Below are positions 46,824 through 55,432 of a stretch of 64,000 nucleotides of DNA, piece by piece; within the stretch, counting starts at the first letter, position 1; each line of letters opens with the position of its first letter. A model generated the notes under the pieces. That model was not told where the DNA came from and did no database searches. It saw only the letters and a list, made by a program, of their open reading frames with translations. Source of the DNA: Streptomyces meridianus (GTDB lineage: Bacteria > Actinomycetota > Actinomycetes > Streptomycetales > Streptomycetaceae); the NCBI RefSeq assembly GCF_023703325.1, contig NZ_JAMQGM010000046.1, forward strand, positions 1 to 64,000. The letters run 5' to 3'. The translations under genes and the position numbers were made by a program.

Positions 46824-47120
46824 TCAGCCGGCCTCGCCGCCCTTCGCCCTGCGGCCGAAGTCCTCGTCGAGCACGGACAGTCGGCGCCAGTACTCGTCCT
46901 CGTCGATCTCTCCGGCGGCGAAGCGGCGCCCCAGCACGCTCAGGGGCGAGTGTTCGGTGTGGCCGCCGCCGCGGGGTCCGTGGCCGCGGTCCCGGCGGCC
47001 GCAGGCTCCGAACCTCCGCAGCAGCAGGACGATCCCCGCCACGACGAAAAACCACAGCAGGGGCAGGAACAGGAACCACGGCCCGGGGCCGCCGTCGTGC
47101 CAGTCCGCGAGTGTGTTCAT
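46824..47120 (-). CDS. Small membrane protein with SHOCT domain
   Basis: A 98-residue protein with one membrane helix (WFLFLPLLWFFVVAGIVLLL in the first 40 residues), a short glycine/arginine linker, and a C-terminal SHOCT motif, SVLGRRFAAGEIDEDEYWRRLSVL in two parts, which is a short amphipathic oligomerisation helix. Function unknown. It converges on the anti-sigma-type gene with an 18-bp gap. ATG at 47120 has GAGGAG nine bases upstream. Confidence 0.8.
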   Translation of the reverse strand: MNTLADWHDGGPGPWFLFLPLLWFFVVAGIVLLLRRFGACGRRDRGHGPRGGGHTEHSPLSVLGRRFAAGEIDEDEYWRRLSVLDEDFGRRAKGGEAG

Positions 47121-47274
47121 GCTGATCGTCTCCTCGGTTGCGTTCCTCACTCGCCACCGAGCTTCGCGCCGCAGGAGGTCCGGGTCGTCGTACGGCCGGC
47201 GTCTCCCGGGGTGCTTCCGGCGGAGTACGCGGCGTGGTTCGGGAGATCACTCGGGCCGTGACCGCCGGCTCGTG

Positions 47275-48501
47275 TCAGGCCGTGAGTGCTTCCAGCGGGT
47301 CGTCGAGCACCGGCTGCCAGGCCAGCTCGGCCGCTCCGATCAGGCTGTTGTGGTCGAGTGTGCACGGGAGCAGGGGCACGCTGCCGCTCTGTCCCCACAG
47401 GCTCCGGTCGGCCACGACGGCCCGCAGCCGTCCGGGATCGGATCCGAGCAGTTCACGGTGGAGTCCGCCGAGGATCACCCGGTCCGGGTTGAGGATGTTG
47501 ACCAGTCCGGCCAGGCCGAGGCCGAGCCGGTCGATGAGCAGGTGGGCGGCCGCACGGACGGCCGGGTCTGCGTACTCGTCGCGGAGCAGGTCGCGGGACT
47601 GCCGGAGGAGGGATCCCTCGGGGCCGGCTTCGCGGCCGGCGGCGGTGAGGAACGCCAACGGGTCGGCCTCGACGTCCAGACAGCCCCGGCTCCCGCAATG
47701 GCAGGGCCGCCCTTCGGGGTTGACCGTCAGATGGCCGACCTCGAGGGCGAGTCCCGTGCTGCCGGTGTGCAGCCGCCCGTCGAGGACCAGGGCGCCGCCC
47801 ACGCCCCGGTGGCCGGTGGCGACGCAGAGCAGATCCCGGGAGCCGCGCCCTGCTCCGTGCCGGTGCTCGGCGAGCGCGGCGAGGTTGACGTCATTGCCCG
47901 CGAAGACGGCCGGGGCCGGGCGGTCCCGGTCGAACACGGCGGCTTCCCGTACCCGTTCGGTGAAGATGTCCCGGACGGGCGCGCCCGCGTGCCAGGCGAC
48001 GTGGAGCGGGTTGAGGGCGGTGCCCTGGGGTTCGGCCACGGCGGAGGGGACCGCCAGACCGGCCCCCAGGCACCGGCGGCCGGTCTGCCGGAGCAGGTCG
48101 GAGCCGGCGCGGACGACCTCGCCGAGCACGTGTGCCGGGTCCGCGGGCACCGTCATGCGTCCGGGGGCGGTGGCGACGATGTTCCCGCCGAGTCCGACGA
48201 GCGCGGCCCGGAAGCCGTCGGCGTGCACCTGGGCGGCCAGCACCACCGGACCCTGGGGCTCGATCGAGAGCCGGTGCGAGGGCCTGCCCTGGGAGCCCGT
48301 GGCAGAGCGGGGCCGGGAGTCGACCCGGATGAGGCCGAGGGTCTCCAGCTCCGCGGCGACGGCTCCCGCGGTCGCACGGGTCACACCCAGTTCGGCGGTG
48401 AGCACGGCGCGGGTGGGGGCACGTCCGGTGTGTACGAGCTCCAGTGCCGGTCCGAGGGCGCTGCGGCCTCTCTCCAGCCGTGTCGTCCGAGTCTGGGTCA
48501 C
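47275..48501 (-). CDS. ROK-family transcriptional repressor (NagC/Mlc/XylR type)
   Basis: A 408-residue ROK regulator. An N-terminal winged helix-turn-helix (ALELVHTGRAPTRAVLTAEL, GVTRATAGAVAAELETLGLI) is fused to a sugar-kinase-like ROK domain with a zinc-site CHCGSRGCLDVEA near residue 270 and a GHRGVGGALVLDGRLHTG phosphate-loop region near 225. The kinase ATP motif lacks the usual DxGGT, as in repressors. It probably responds to a sugar or sugar phosphate. GTG at 48501 lies 15 bp after a TTTGT/ACAAA repeat. Confidence 0.88.
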   Translation of the reverse strand: MTQTRTTRLERGRSALGPALELVHTGRAPTRAVLTAELGVTRATAGAVAAELETLGLIRVDSRPRSATGSQGRPSHRLSIEPQGPVVLAAQVHADGFRAALVGLGGNIVATAPGRMTVPADPAHVLGEVVRAGSDLLRQTGRRCLGAGLAVPSAVAEPQGTALNPLHVAWHAGAPVRDIFTERVREAAVFDRDRPAPAVFAGNDVNLAALAEHRHGAGRGSRDLLCVATGHRGVGGALVLDGRLHTGSTGLALEVGHLTVNPEGRPCHCGSRGCLDVEADPLAFLTAAGREAGPEGSLLRQSRDLLRDEYADPAVRAAAHLLIDRLGLGLAGLVNILNPDRVILGGLHRELLGSDPGRLRAVVADRSLWGQSGSVPLLPCTLDHNSLIGAAELAWQPVLDDPLEALTA

Positions 48502-48515
48502 GGCTCCATTCTCGC

Positions 48516-48536
48516 TTTGTGCTCCGTCCGAACAAA
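48516..48536 (-). promoter_or_regulatory. Candidate operator upstream of ROK repressor
   Basis: TTTGT (48516-48520) and ACAAA (48532-48536) are perfect inverted arms separated by 11 bases and lie immediately before the ROK gene, in an otherwise GC-rich stretch. Such TTTG-rich palindromes are usual for ROK autoregulation; inference. Confidence 0.4.
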
Positions 48537-48737
48537 ACAGGGCGGCGCCCGTGATCTCGTAGGGCCCCGGCAGGTGACCCCGGACGGCGCAAGACGCTGC
48601 CCCGGTTCGGGCACGAGGTCCTCGCAGAGGACGAAAACCGTGGTCGCCCGGGTGCGCGAGCAGCCGTACCTGCGCCTCGGTCAGGACCGCGCTCCGCACG
48701 GCCCCGCCGGCGGACCGGCCCGCGCAGCCGCAACCGC

Positions 48738-49403
48738 TCAGCCGAGCCAGCCCGGCCTGACCAGCCCGGCCTCGTAGGCGAGAACCACCAGTTGGGCGCG
48801 GTCCCGGGCCCCGAGTTTCACCATGCTGCGGGACACGTGCGTCTTGGCGGTCAGCGGGCTGACGACGAGCCGGCGGGCGATCTCGTCGTTGGACAGACCG
48901 AGACCCACCAGAGCCACGACCTCCCGCTCCCGCTCGGTGAGTTCCGAAAGGGTCACCGCTGCGGCCGGCTCCTTGGAGCGGGCCGCGAACTCCCCGATCA
49001 GCCGCCGGGTGACCCCGGGCGAGAGCAGGGCGTCACCGTTGACCACCGCCCGGACGGCGCGCAGCAGTTCGTCCGGCTCGGTGTCCTTGACCAGGAAACC
49101 GGACGCGCCGGAGCGGATCGCCTCGAAGACGTACTCGTCGAGTTCGAAGGTGGTCAGGATGACGACCCGGACGTCCCCGAGCGCGGGGTCCCCGGTGATC
49201 CGCTGGGTGGCGGCAAGGCCGTCCAGCCGGGGCATGCGGATGTCCATGAGCACGACGTCGGGGCGTGTCTCGGCCACTGCCCGGACCGTCCGCTCCCCGT
49301 CACCGGCCTCGGCGATCACCTCGATGTCCGGCTGGGCGTCGAGCAGGGCCCGGAACCCGGCGCGGACCAGCAGTTGGTCGTCGGCGAGCACCACGCGGAT
49401 CAC
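48738..49403 (-). CDS. Two-component response regulator, NarL/LuxR type
   Basis: A 221-residue regulator. Receiver domain: RVVLADDQLLVRAGFRALL with acidic DD, phosphoacceptor Asp in VVLMDIRMPRLDG near residue 54, and lysine in GFLVKDTEPDEL near 105. C-terminal LuxR helix-turn-helix: LTEREREVVALVGLGLSNDEIARRLVVSPLTAKTHVSRSM (two pieces). GTG at 49401-49403 overlaps the stop of the sensor kinase, so the pair is cotranscribed. Confidence 0.93.
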   Translation of the reverse strand: MIRVVLADDQLLVRAGFRALLDAQPDIEVIAEAGDGERTVRAVAETRPDVVLMDIRMPRLDGLAATQRITGDPALGDVRVVILTTFELDEYVFEAIRSGASGFLVKDTEPDELLRAVRAVVNGDALLSPGVTRRLIGEFAARSKEPAAAVTLSELTEREREVVALVGLGLSNDEIARRLVVSPLTAKTHVSRSMVKLGARDRAQLVVLAYEAGLVRPGWLG

Positions 49404-50713
49404 GGCTGCTCCTCCTCTCGATCACGGGGAGTACGGGCGGCCGTCGCGTCCGGCCGCAGCGGAAGCCGGGCGAGTACCCGGAAGCCCCCGCCCGGCCGGG
49501 GGCCCGCCTCGACTCCGCCGCCGAGGGCCGCCGCCCGTTCTCGCATTCCGGCCAGGCCGTTCCCGCCTGTGAGGTGCTCCGGTGCAGTGGCCGGGCCGTC
49601 GTCGTCCACCCGGATCTCCAGTGCCTCCGGGCCGTGGTCGAGCCCGACCCGGGCGGTCCTCGCCCCGGAGTGCCGGACGATGTTCGTCAGCGCCTCCTGA
49701 ATGATGCGGAAGGCGGCAAGGTCGACGCCGGAGGGGAGGCCGTGACGGGTTCCGTGCTCCCGGACCTCCACCGAGAGCCCGGCTCGGCCCGCCTGTTCGG
49801 CGAGCTCCGGCAGCCGGTCCAGTCCGGGTGCCGGGGACCGCGGGGCGTCGCCGGTGGCGCGCAGGGTGTCGAGGACCTGCCGGACCTCGCCCAGCGCTTC
49901 CCGGGACACCTCCTTGATCGTCGTCAGAGCGCTCCGGGCCTGCTCGGGCCGCGAGTCGAGAAGGGCGAGTCCGACCCCCGCCTGCACATGGATCAACGAG
50001 ATGCTGTGCGCCAGCACGTCGTGCAGCTCGCGGGCGATGCGCAACCGCTCCTCGGCGGCCCGCCGACGCTCGGCCCGCTCGCGCTCCGCCCGCTCCCGGG
50101 CGAACCGCTCGTGGCGCACCCGGACGAGCTCGGAGGCCGCGAGCACCGCCACCACCCAGGCGGCGACGACCAGTTGCTGCGTCCAGGGCGAGTGGCCGTC
50201 GCTTTCAGATGCCGGCCACCGGTGGAAGACCTGGACGGCCAGCAGATGGCCGGCCCACAGCAGGCCCACCGCGGACCATGCCGCGAGCCGGTGCCCGGAC
50301 GCGACGGCGGCGAACACGGCAACGACCACACTGAGCACCACCGGTCCGTACGGATAGCCTGCGGCGAGATAGCCCAGGGCGACGGCGGAGGTGCCGAACA
50401 CGGTGAGTCGCGGACGGCGGTACCGGACCGGCAGCAGGGCCGGGCCGGCGAGCAGCAGCAGCCGCGCCCAGACGTCGAGCGGCATCCGGTCCGGCTGGTT
50501 CACGGCGGCGAACTGCGACCCGGCCAGCTGCACCACGGCCACCACCAGCGACGACAGCCAGGGCAGGGACGTGCGGCCGCCGCGGAATCCGCGCGGCAGC
50601 AGGCCCGCTCCCCGATCGAGCCCGTGCCACGGCCGGCTGCCGGGTGACCCGGCCCCGTGCGGTGCACGCAAGCCGTCCGCTGGCCGCCCGTCCGGCCCCT
50701 CTCCCGCGCTCAT
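49400..50713 (-). CDS. Two-component sensor histidine kinase (HisKA_3)
   Basis: A 437-residue membrane kinase. About five membrane helices (residues 50-200) are followed by a coiled-coil arginine/glutamate linker, the HisKA_3 motif ARELHDVLAHSISLIHVQAG near residue 228 with the phosphorylated His, and a HATPase domain with N box IIQEALTNIVRHSG near 335 and G box GNGLAGMRERAAALGG near 385. It has no GAF or PAS domain, so it is not a DevS-like oxygen sensor. Partner is the overlapping response regulator. Confidence 0.92.
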   Translation of the reverse strand: MSAGEGPDGRPADGLRAPHGAGSPGSRPWHGLDRGAGLLPRGFRGGRTSLPWLSSLVVAVVQLAGSQFAAVNQPDRMPLDVWARLLLLAGPALLPVRYRRPRLTVFGTSAVALGYLAAGYPYGPVVLSVVVAVFAAVASGHRLAAWSAVGLLWAGHLLAVQVFHRWPASESDGHSPWTQQLVVAAWVVAVLAASELVRVRHERFARERAERERAERRRAAEERLRIARELHDVLAHSISLIHVQAGVGLALLDSRPEQARSALTTIKEVSREALGEVRQVLDTLRATGDAPRSPAPGLDRLPELAEQAGRAGLSVEVREHGTRHGLPSGVDLAAFRIIQEALTNIVRHSGARTARVGLDHGPEALEIRVDDDGPATAPEHLTGGNGLAGMRERAAALGGGVEAGPRPGGGFRVLARLPLRPDATAARTPRDREEEQP

Positions 50714-50849
50714 GCGGCCACGCTAGACCGTGACCGCCCCGCGGGGCGTCAGCCGTGCGGCGTGGTCGCGGGTACTCCGTGTGCAGTAGCCGCCGGAGGC
50801 GCACGCCCCGGGCAGGACAGCCGTACTCTCGAAACGAAAGGGGGTCCGC

Positions 50850-51302
50850 ATGACTGCCGACCACTACATCGAGCCGGGGCGCATCGAGCGCCGGATGATG
50901 CACCGGCCCGTGGCGTGGCTGGCCCGCCGCGGCATCAGCGTGGCGGGATCCCGGGAACTGGCCGTGCGGGGGCGCAGCAGCGGCCGGTGGCGCAAGGTGC
51001 CGGTCAACCCGCTGCGCCTCGGCGGTCGCGAGTACCTGGTCTCGGTGCGCGGCGAGGGCCAGTGGGTGCGCAACCTACGGGTGTCCGGCGGCGGCATTCT
51101 CCGGCTGGGCCGCACCCTCCGGCGGTTCGACGCGTGGGAGCTGGAGGACGCCTCCAAGCCCGAGATCCTGCGCGCCTACCTGCGCAAGTGGGGCTGGGAG
51201 GTCAGCAGCTGGTTCCAGGGCACCGGTCCGGATGCGACGGACGACGAACTCCTGCGGATCGCGCCGCTGCACCCGGTGTTCCGGATCACCGCCCGGCGGT
51301 GA
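50850..51302 (+). CDS. Deazaflavin (F420)-dependent nitroreductase family protein
   Basis: A 150-residue protein with the split beta-barrel fold of the Ddn/DUF385 family. Seen are RGRSSGRWRKVPVNPLRLGGREYLV near residue 40 (in part), QWVRNLRVSGGGILRLGR near 74 and a C-terminal LHPVFRIT, all typical. The family binds F420 and reduces quinones or nitro compounds at the membrane. The ATG at 50850 has GAAAGGGGG. It stands between the divergent kinase gene and a convergent flavoprotein gene. Confidence 0.85.
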   Translation: MTADHYIEPGRIERRMMHRPVAWLARRGISVAGSRELAVRGRSSGRWRKVPVNPLRLGGREYLVSVRGEGQWVRNLRVSGGGILRLGRTLRRFDAWELEDASKPEILRAYLRKWGWEVSSWFQGTGPDATDDELLRIAPLHPVFRITARR

Positions 51303-51314
51303 CCCCGTCCCGGC

Positions 51315-52535
51315 TCACGACCGGTCGAGAGCAGTCAGCGCCCGCCGCGCCAGCATGCTGGTCCGGACGATCTCGGCCAGGGTGGTCTGGCCGCGAGTGA
51401 TCTCGGCGAACACGTGCCAGGCGGGACGGAAGCCGGTGATCGCGGCGTGGATCAGCCCCGGACGCCGTTCGAAGAGCCGCAGCATCCGCCGTCCGACACC
51501 CATCTCGACACCCAGTCCGGCCTTGACGGCGAACGCGTAGTTGAGCGCCTGACGGCGGGCATCGACCCCGTCCGGGGCCTCGGCGATCCGCACCGCCCAC
51601 TCGCCCGCGAGACGGCCCGAGCGCAGGGCGTAGGAGATCCCCTCGCGGGTGAACGGCTCCAGCAGGCCGGCCGCGTCGCCGCACACCAGCACGCGCCCGC
51701 GGGAGAGGGGGGAGTCGTCGGTCCGGCAGCGGGTCAGGTGTCCCGAGGAGATGCTGGGCTCGAAGCCGGCCAGTCCGAGCCGGGCGATGAAGTCGTGGAG
51801 ATAGCGCTTGGTGCCCGCGCCCTCGCCCCGCGCCGAGATCACCCCGACCGTCAGGGTGTCGCCCTTCGGGAACACCCAGCCGTAACTGCCGGGCAGCGGG
51901 CCCCAGTCGATCAGCACCCGGCCCGCCCAGTCCTCGGCCACGGTCTGCGGAACGGGGATCTCGGCCTCCAGACCGAGATCGACCTGGTCCAGCTTCACGC
52001 CGACGTGCGCTCCTATGCGGCTGGCACTGCCGTCCGCGCCGACGACGGCCCGGCCGAGCACGACCTCGCCGTCGTTCAGCACCACGGCCACCGTGCGCCG
52101 GTCGGGGACGGACGGCCCGTGCTGCTCGACCCGCGAGACGGTGGCACCGGTGCGCACCCGGGCGCCGGCATCCACGGCCGACTCGACCAGTTCCTGGTCG
52201 AACTCGGGCCGGTTGATCAGGCCGAAGAGCATGTTCCTGGAGCGCCGGGTCCGCGCGAGCCGGCCGTTGAGCGAGAACGTCACGGCCGTCACCCGGTCCC
52301 GCAGCGGGAGTTCGAAGCCGGGGGGCAGGGCGTCACGGGAGGGGCCGATGATGCCGCCGCCGCACGTCTTGTACCGGGGCAGCTCGGCCTTCTCCAGCAG
52401 CAGCACTCTGCGGCCGGTCACCGCGGCGGCGTACGCCGCGGCGGCGCCCGCGGGTCCCGCTCCGATCACGACGACGTCCCACACGGTGCCGTCGGGTCCC
52501 GACTCGCCGGTCCGGCCTGCCTCTTCGCTGCTCAC
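51315..52535 (-). CDS. Geranylgeranyl reductase family FAD-dependent oxidoreductase
   Basis: A 406-residue flavoprotein. The FAD-binding Rossmann motif is VVVIGAGPAGAAAAYAAAVTG near residue 19, an RYKTCGGG motif near 53 is the hallmark of geranylgeranyl reductase/archaeal lipid reductase relatives, and GRVLVCGDAAGLLEPFTREGISYAL near 280 is the second flavin motif. In actinomycetes such enzymes are suspected to hydrogenate menaquinone side chains (MenJ) or other prenyl groups. GTG at 52535 chosen; a longer in-frame reading is unsupported. Confidence 0.86.
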   Translation of the reverse strand: MSSEEAGRTGESGPDGTVWDVVVIGAGPAGAAAAYAAAVTGRRVLLLEKAELPRYKTCGGGIIGPSRDALPPGFELPLRDRVTAVTFSLNGRLARTRRSRNMLFGLINRPEFDQELVESAVDAGARVRTGATVSRVEQHGPSVPDRRTVAVVLNDGEVVLGRAVVGADGSASRIGAHVGVKLDQVDLGLEAEIPVPQTVAEDWAGRVLIDWGPLPGSYGWVFPKGDTLTVGVISARGEGAGTKRYLHDFIARLGLAGFEPSISSGHLTRCRTDDSPLSRGRVLVCGDAAGLLEPFTREGISYALRSGRLAGEWAVRIAEAPDGVDARRQALNYAFAVKAGLGVEMGVGRRMLRLFERRPGLIHAAITGFRPAWHVFAEITRGQTTLAEIVRTSMLARRALTALDRS

Positions 52536-52755
52536 TGTGGATCCGCTCCCGCTCGACCTGGTCCCCGCGGCATGACCCGGGGACGGCTCCGCACTCGGCC
52601 CGCATCCTACGGCGCGGACCGCGGCGGGGGACCGGCGGATCATGGCCGACGTGTGCATACCCCTGCTGTGGCAGGATCGGCAGCACATTCCACCCGTGCA
52701 TTCGCGGCCGTCCGCGGTGCGCGGACACCACACCGCACCCACCAGGAGCGTGTCC

Positions 52756-54144
52756 ATGGAGACCGAGCTCACCCCGCCACCCGCACGGGAGCCGCTCGCC
52801 GCCACTGTCGCCGCACTGCTGCCCCGAGCCCGGACGGAACTGGCGGAACTCGTCGCCTTCCGGTCGGTCGCGGATCCGGCGCAGTTCCCCCGGAGCGAGT
52901 GCGAGGCCGCCGCCGGCTGGGTCGCCGACGCGCTGCGGGCGGAGGGGTTCGAGGACGTCACCCTGCTCGACACCCCGGACGGCACCCAGTCCGTGTACGG
53001 CCACCTCCCGGGGCCGGCCGGGGCGCCGACGGTCCTGCTCTACGCCCATTACGACGTGCAGCCTCCGCTCGACGAGACCGCCTGGGCCTCCCCGCCGTTC
53101 GAGCTGACCGAGCGCGACGGCCGCTGGTACGGCCGCGGGGCCGCGGACTGCAAGGGCGGCCTCATCATGCACCTGACCGCGCTGCGCGCGCTCGAGGAGC
53201 ACGGCGGCGTACCGGTCGGCGTCAAGATGATCGTCGAGGGCTCCGAGGAGCAGGGCACGGGCGGGCTCGAGCGCTATGCCGAGGCGCACCCCGAACTGCT
53301 CGCCGCCGATGCAATCGTCATCGGCGACACGGGGAACTTCCGGGTGGGGATGCCGACGGTCACCGCGACCCTGCGCGGCATGACGCTCGTCCGGGTGCGG
53401 GTCGACACCCTGGAAGGCAACCTGCACTCGGGCCAGTTCGGCGGAGCGGCCCCGGACGCGCTGGCCGCGCTGATCCGGCTGCTCGACTCGCTGCGCTCCG
53501 AGGACGGGTCGACCGTTGTCGACGGGCTGGTGACGGACGAGGTCTGGGACGGGCTGGAGTACCCGGAGCAGGACTTCCGCAAGGACGCCCGGATCCTGGA
53601 CGGCGTGGAGCTGATCGGCTCCGGCAGCGTCGCCGACCGGGTGTGGGCACGTCCTGCTGTCACGGTCCTCGGCATCGACTGCCCACCGGTGGTCGGCGCC
53701 ACCCCGTCCGTACATGCCACCGCCCGGGCATCGGTGAGCCTGCGGGTGCCGCCCGGAACGGACGCGGCCAAGGCGACGGAACTGCTCGTCGCCCACCTCG
53801 AGTCGAGGGCGCCGTGGGGCGCACGGGTGACGGTGGAGCAGGTCGGCCAGGGGCAGGCGTTCCGGGCCGACACCGCGAGTCCCGCGTACGAGGCGATGGC
53901 CCGGGCCATGCGGGCCGCGTATCCGGGCGAGGAGATGCAGACCGCCGGCATGGGCGGATCGATACCGCTGTGCAACACCCTCGCCGGGCTCTACCCGGAG
54001 GCGGAAATCCTGCTGATCGGGCTGAGCGAGCCCGAGGCGCAGATCCACGCGGTGAACGAGAGCGTCTCGCCCGAGGAACTGGAGCGGCTCTCGCTGGCCG
54101 AGGCACTGTTCCTGGGCGACTACGCGGTATCGCGGACCGGTTGA
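52756..54144 (+). CDS. M20-family dipeptidase
   Basis: A 462-residue metallopeptidase. The M20 metal ligands are all visible: LYAHYDVQPP near residue 95, GRGAADCKGGLIMHL near 130, VEGSEEQGTGGLERY near 165 (catalytic Glu), and IGDTGNF near 195. A dimerisation domain follows and TAGMGGSIP near 390 is the last ligand region. Likely a di- or tripeptide hydrolase (CNDP-like), cytoplasmic, zinc- or manganese-dependent. ATG at 52756 has AGGAG at the right place. Confidence 0.9.
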   Translation: METELTPPPAREPLAATVAALLPRARTELAELVAFRSVADPAQFPRSECEAAAGWVADALRAEGFEDVTLLDTPDGTQSVYGHLPGPAGAPTVLLYAHYDVQPPLDETAWASPPFELTERDGRWYGRGAADCKGGLIMHLTALRALEEHGGVPVGVKMIVEGSEEQGTGGLERYAEAHPELLAADAIVIGDTGNFRVGMPTVTATLRGMTLVRVRVDTLEGNLHSGQFGGAAPDALAALIRLLDSLRSEDGSTVVDGLVTDEVWDGLEYPEQDFRKDARILDGVELIGSGSVADRVWARPAVTVLGIDCPPVVGATPSVHATARASVSLRVPPGTDAAKATELLVAHLESRAPWGARVTVEQVGQGQAFRADTASPAYEAMARAMRAAYPGEEMQTAGMGGSIPLCNTLAGLYPEAEILLIGLSEPEAQIHAVNESVSPEELERLSLAEALFLGDYAVSRTG

Positions 54145-54155
54145 CACGGCGTGCA

Positions 54156-54195
54156 CGGAGGCGGCAGGGCGGGCATGCCCGCCCTGCCGCCTCCG
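54156..54195. terminator. Perfect 40-base palindrome between M20 dipeptidase and TmrB-NUDIX gene
   Basis: Arms 54156-54175 and 54176-54195 are perfectly complementary, centred on GCATGC (starts CGGAGGCGG). As RNA it gives a stem of about 18 bp with a 4-base loop. It lies 12 bp after the dipeptidase stop and between two convergent genes. Confidence 0.75.
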
Positions 54196-54299
54196 GTGCG
54201 CCGTCTCCCTGCTTCTCCGGCGGGCCGTCCGATCGCGGAGAGGCCGCTGCGGTCCCGTGAATTTCCCGCCAGGCCGTCGCGATGGACCGTCCGCGTCGT

Positions 54300-55346
54300 T
54301 CACCCGCCGACGGGCACGCCGGCCTCGAGGTTGAGGACGGTCGCCCGTTCTCGGGCACGCAGTGCCCAGTGCAGACGCCTTTGCCGGGTCGGCGACAACA
54401 GGAGTGCCGCCTCGGACTCGGTGACGAAACGCCAGTCCCGCAACTCGTCCTTGGGCAGGGTGAGTCGAGCGGCGGTCTCGTCGGTGGGCAGACGGCCTCC
54501 GTCGAAGAGCAGCCGCATGCCGCCGAAGGACCTGGACGCGGGCGGCTCCCAGTCGACGACGAGGAGCCGGGGCGGCTCCGTCAGCTCGAGGCCCGTCTCC
54601 TCCGCGACCTCGCGCATCCCGGCACGGGACGGCGCTTCCCCGGGTTCGACGACACCGCCGGGGAACTCCCAGCCGGGCTTGTAGGTGGGGTCCACGAGCA
54701 GCACGCGGTCCCGGTCGTCGAACAGCAGCACACCGGCGGCCACGGTCTCGGCCCTGGGCTCCGCGGTCTGGACGATCCCGCAGGACCCCGCGCCGTCGTG
54801 CACCGCCCGCACGATGCGCTCGGCCGTCTCGCGCGGTGTCCGGGAGGTGGTGTCCACCGGGTGGGCGTCCGCCGCGAGCCAGGCCGGCGGTCCGGCCCAC
54901 TCCTCGCGGATGTCCTTCTCCCCGGTGACCCTGCGGCCGCAGGCGCCCGCCGCCGCTCCGTCGGTCCCGTCGGTCCCGTCGGGCAGGATCGTTTCCCCCG
55001 CGTGCAGCAGAAAATGACGGACCTCGATGCGCCGGGACGCGAACCCGCCGAAGATCTCGTCACGATGCTCCTGGCGGAACAGTTCCATCGGCACCACCAG
55101 CGTGCCGGGTGCCTCGGCGAGGAGCGCAACGCCGGTCTCGACGACCAGGCGACGCCAGGAGGACAGGTCCCGGCAGTCCCCGACCTCGTCCAGCCGCTCG
55201 CGCGGAAGCACCTCCCCCAGCATCCGGGCGACCCGGACCGGGTCGAAGCAACTGCTGTCCGGGATGAGTTTCAGGAGTTCGCGCGCCGTACTGGTCTTGC
55301 CCGCACCGAACGTGCCGTTCAGCCAGACGATCACGGTCCCCCCCAT
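54300..55346 (-). CDS. TmrB-like P-loop ATPase fused to NUDIX hydrolase
   Basis: A 348-residue fusion. The first 175 residues look like TmrB: TVIVWLNGTFGAGKTSTARE (Walker A GTFGAGKT near residue 9), SCFDPVRVARMLGEVLP, SWRRLVVETGVALL and a VVPMELFRQEHRDEI run. The rest is a NUDIX domain with VDPTYKPGWEFPGGVVEPGE and REVAEETGLELTEPP giving a full Nudix box near residue 237. TmrB of Bacillus confers tunicamycin resistance and binds ATP. Coupling to NUDIX suggests nucleotide-sugar or nucleoside-antibiotic chemistry (inference). ATG at 55346 starts exactly before the P-loop strand. Confidence 0.8.
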   Translation of the reverse strand: MGGTVIVWLNGTFGAGKTSTARELLKLIPDSSCFDPVRVARMLGEVLPRERLDEVGDCRDLSSWRRLVVETGVALLAEAPGTLVVPMELFRQEHRDEIFGGFASRRIEVRHFLLHAGETILPDGTDGTDGAAAGACGRRVTGEKDIREEWAGPPAWLAADAHPVDTTSRTPRETAERIVRAVHDGAGSCGIVQTAEPRAETVAAGVLLFDDRDRVLLVDPTYKPGWEFPGGVVEPGEAPSRAGMREVAEETGLELTEPPRLLVVDWEPPASRSFGGMRLLFDGGRLPTDETAARLTLPKDELRDWRFVTESEAALLLSPTRQRRLHWALRARERATVLNLEAGVPVGG

Positions 55347-55432
55347 TTCCGTCGCCCCCAGAGGACTGCCCGCATCACCCCGCCACGAAAACACGCGACG
55401 ATCGCGGCTGCGCGCCGAGGACTGCGGCCGGG

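Noticed and set aside
48619-48633. GTCCTC-GCA-GAGGAC hairpin after the response regulator gene
   Set aside because: Only 6 bp and more than 100 bp beyond the stop; too weak to call a terminator in such GC-rich DNA.
48738-50713. Two-component pair as the dormancy DevR/DevS system
   Set aside because: The kinase has membrane helices and HisKA_3 but no GAF domains, and the pair lies 20 kb from the stress genes.
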